DNA from: Planctomycetia bacterium
GTDB taxonomy: Bacteria; Planctomycetota; Planctomycetia; Gemmatales; Gemmataceae
Assembly (NCBI GenBank): GCA_005773755.1
Contig: SXHE01000613.1
Location: 1-7,940, forward strand
Direction: 5' to 3'
Length of the DNA stretch: 7,940 nt
In this document: positions 6,343-7,940 of the stretch, piece after piece
How the letters are laid out: each line of letters begins with the position of its first letter
Position numbering within the stretch: the stretch's first letter is position 1
Program-made: the position numbers and the translations under genes
Notes under the pieces: generated by a model
Databases searched by the model: none
Told to the model about the DNA's origin: nothing
What the model saw: only the letters and a program-made list of their open reading frames with translations

Positions 6343-7218
6343 ATGGCCGAGCCGCGCCTTTCCGCCGAAGCCTTCGCCGCCGCCGTCGAGCGGATCGCGG
6401 AACACCGCGCCCGCCCAGTAGTGGTGAAGCTCGGCGGCAGCGCGATGGAAGACCCCGCCGCAACCGAAGCCTGCCTCCGCTCCGTCGCTACCCTCAACAA
6501 GCTCGGTGTACAGCTCGTACTCGTCCACGGCGGCGGCAAGCCCATCGACCGCGCGATGGCCGAAGCCGGCCTCACGCCGAAGAAGGTGGCCGGTCGCCGC
6601 TACACCGACGACGCCACGCTCGCGATTGTGACGCGGGTGCTTTGGCAGATTAATGCGAAACTCTTGATTCGTCTCTCGTCCTTGGGGGTTCTGCCCGGCG
6701 CGGTTGGCGGACCGATCTTCCCGCTTCACGGCGAGCGTCTTCTCCTGACCGGGCCGGAGCTTCAACCCATCGATCTCGGGCGAGTCGGCACCATCACTGA
6801 GGTTGGGGCGGAATGGCTTGAGAGTTTCAGAATCAGCTCAACTACGGTGTACGTCATACCGTCGCTCGCACTCGACGCCGACAGCGGGTGGCTGAACGTG
6901 AACGCCGACACTGCGGCGTCCGCTGTCGCCGGCGCGCTGAAGGCGGACAAGGCCGTCTTCCTCACCGACACGCCGGGCGTACTCCGCGACCGCGCGAACC
7001 CGGACTCGCTCATCCCCTCTCTCACCGAGCGCGAAGCCCGCGACCTGATCACCGCCGGCGTCATCGACGGCGGCATGGTGCCGAAAGTCGAGGCGTGCTT
7101 CGAGGCGCTCGAAGCCGGCGCGAACACGGCGCTCATTCTCGACGGCAGGGAAAAGTTCTCCCTGCTGGACGTGTTCCTCCACGACACGTTCAAAGGCACC
7201 GCCATTCGGCACGATTGA
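6343..7218 (+). CDS. argB: Acetylglutamate kinase
   Basis: Catalyses ATP-dependent phosphorylation of N-acetyl-L-glutamate, the second step of arginine biosynthesis, in the cytoplasm. The 291-residue length is normal for the family. Visible amino-acid-kinase motifs are K29-L-G-G-S33 and H62-GGGK-P67 for phosphate and nucleotide handling, the substrate loop GRRYTDD (84-90), the NVNADTAA segment (185-192), LTDTPGVL (207-214) in the nucleotide site, and GGMVPK (243-248) with the conserved lysine K248. The ATG at 6343 is preceded by GGTGGG at 9 bases, a modest Shine-Dalgarno; the ATG at 6324 is in another frame. The central part (about residues 100-175) is more divergent than the flanks, and its DNA is lower in GC. 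argD follows 107 bp downstream on the same strand, which supports the assignment. The N-terminus before K29 is short, so arginine feedback inhibition cannot be predicted. Confidence 0.93.
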   Translation: MAEPRLSAEAFAAAVERIAEHRARPVVVKLGGSAMEDPAATEACLRSVATLNKLGVQLVLVHGGGKPIDRAMAEAGLTPKKVAGRRYTDDATLAIVTRVLWQINAKLLIRLSSLGVLPGAVGGPIFPLHGERLLLTGPELQPIDLGRVGTITEVGAEWLESFRISSTTVYVIPSLALDADSGWLNVNADTAASAVAGALKADKAVFLTDTPGVLRDRANPDSLIPSLTEREARDLITAGVIDGGMVPKVEACFEALEAGANTALILDGREKFSLLDVFLHDTFKGTAIRHD

Positions 7219-7245
7219 GCTTCGCGCTCGCCTGACAGGAGGGTT

Positions 7246-7270
7246 TTGGGGAACCCGCGGGGTTCCCCAA
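7246..7270 (+). terminator. Strong hairpin between argB and argD, terminator or attenuator-like
   Basis: TTGGGGAACCC (7246-7256) is the exact reverse complement of 7260-7270, giving an 11-bp stem with a 3-base loop (GCG). It lies 27 bases after the argB stop. TTTT occurs at the start of the stem rather than after it, so the usual T-tail is absent. It could end or weaken transcription from argB into argD, or act as an RNA-stability element. Confidence 0.55.
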
Positions 7271-7325
7271 CTCTCGAAACAGATTGCGGCTAACAAAACC
7301 TCCCTTATCCCTTTCGTTACCTGAC

Positions 7326-7940
7326 ATGACAACAACCGAACTGCTTTCCAGCGAGCAGATCATTTCCCTGGCGAAGAAACACCTGATCGGGAACTACACC
7401 CGGTATCCGGTCGCGCTCGTTCGCGGGCTGAACTCGTGGGTGTGGGACGCCGAGGGCAACCGCTACCTCGACTTCTTCCCCGGCTGGGGGTGCGGGTTGC
7501 TCGGCCACTGCCCGCCGCGCGTGGTGCAGGCGGTTCAGGAGCAGGTCGCTGCGCTCATCCACGTTCCGAACACCTGGTACACCGAGGCGCAGGCGCTGCT
7601 GGGGCAGGCGCTGGGCGAGCGCACCGACTTCGGCGGCATGTCGTTCTTCTGCAACAGCGGCACCGAGGCGAACGAGGCCGCGATCAAGTTGGCCCGGCTC
7701 AACGGCAAACCGAAGGGCAAGTACAAGATCGTCACCCTGACGGGCGGGTTCCACGGCCGCACGATGGGCGCGCTCACCGCGACCGCGCAGCCCAAGTACC
7801 ACGCGGGCGTCGAGCCGATGTTGCCGGGATTCAACTACGCGAGCTACGGCGACCTCGACAGCATCGCGAAAGTGATCGACGGCGAGACCTGCGCCGTGAT
7901 GCTGGAACCGATTCAGGGCGAAGGCGGCGTGAACGTGCCG
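7326..7940 (+). CDS. argD: Acetylornithine aminotransferase (3' partial)
   Basis: A pyridoxal-phosphate-dependent class III aminotransferase that interconverts N-acetylglutamate semialdehyde and N-acetylornithine, the fourth step of arginine synthesis. Only the first 205 residues are in the window and the frame is open at the right edge. Visible features are the N-terminal substrate region (NYTRYPVALVRG, 23-34), YLDFFPGWGCGLLGH (47-61), the cofactor phosphate-binding N110-S-G-T-E-A-N-E117, the F142-H143-G-R segment that stacks on the cofactor ring, and the E194-P-I-Q-G-E-G-G201 motif. The Schiff-base lysine lies beyond the window. The ATG at 7326 has no Shine-Dalgarno; the bases before it are pyrimidine-rich, as can occur in planctomycetes. 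Adjacency to argB favours ArgD over the closely related ornithine or succinylornithine aminotransferases, which cannot be fully excluded from half a sequence. Confidence 0.88.
   Translation, partial: MTTTELLSSEQIISLAKKHLIGNYTRYPVALVRGLNSWVWDAEGNRYLDFFPGWGCGLLGHCPPRVVQAVQEQVAALIHVPNTWYTEAQALLGQALGERTDFGGMSFFCNSGTEANEAAIKLARLNGKPKGKYKIVTLTGGFHGRTMGALTATAQPKYHAGVEPMLPGFNYASYGDLDSIAKVIDGETCAVMLEPIQGEGGVNVP

Noticed and set aside
6181..6765. N-terminal extension of the sigma factor frame to 6765.
   Set aside because: It is antisense to argB and crosses both putative promoters. The GTG at 6180 has a strong ribosome binding site and gives a normal ECF length.
7284..7311. Possible argD promoter, TTGCGG with TATCCC about 16 bases downstream.
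   Set aside because: The -10 matches only three of six positions and the surrounding bases give no further support.
7317..7834. Minus-strand open frames opposite argD.
   Set aside because: They are shadows of argD, whose plus-strand frame carries the conserved aminotransferase motifs through to the window edge.

Overview
The window looks like chromosome from a Gemmata-like planctomycete (Gemmataceae, Planctomycetota). This is inferred from high GC with strongly GC-ending codons and from several family hallmarks together: an H-x9-DG/DUF1559 prepilin-like protein, a planctomycete-type ECF sigma factor directly upstream of a very large membrane Ser/Thr kinase with PA14 and WD40 domains, and a class III cyclase with a GAF-like front end and a C-terminal tail (PPQDWDG) that I recognise from this group. 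No rRNA, tRNA, insertion sequence, CRISPR array or phage gene was seen.

Layout. Bases 2-1252 (+) hold the 3' part of an adenylate/guanylate cyclase-domain gene whose start lies outside the window. It ends against a perfect 14-bp inverted repeat (1257-1293) that separates it from the convergent DUF1559 gene (1306-2355, -). Upstream of the DUF1559 gene on the same strand, after a 121-bp spacer, is the 1011-residue kinase gene (2477-5512, -). A sigma factor gene (5545-6180, -) precedes the kinase by 32 bp, so the minus-strand order of transcription is sigma factor, kinase, then perhaps the DUF1559 gene. A 162-bp divergent intergenic region (6181-6342) carries a good sigma-70-like promoter facing argB and a weaker one facing the sigma gene. 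argB (6343-7218, +, acetylglutamate kinase) is followed by a 107-bp spacer with an 11-bp hairpin, then by argD (7326 to the window end, +, acetylornithine aminotransferase), which is cut by the right edge.

How the genes may work together. The left four genes look like a signalling and surface block. The sigma factor is paired with a kinase whose N-terminus carries an anti-sigma-like H-x3-C-x2-C motif, so the kinase may be both sensor (outer PA14 and WD40 domains) and holder of the sigma factor. The right two genes are ordinary arginine biosynthesis (steps 2 and 4). They probably share the divergent control region with the sigma gene only by position. The most unusual details are the anti-sigma-like kinase fusion, an in-frame duplication of part of the kinase membrane segment, a cyclase lacking the usual purine-selecting lysine, and a 15-base motif shared by two intergenic regions.
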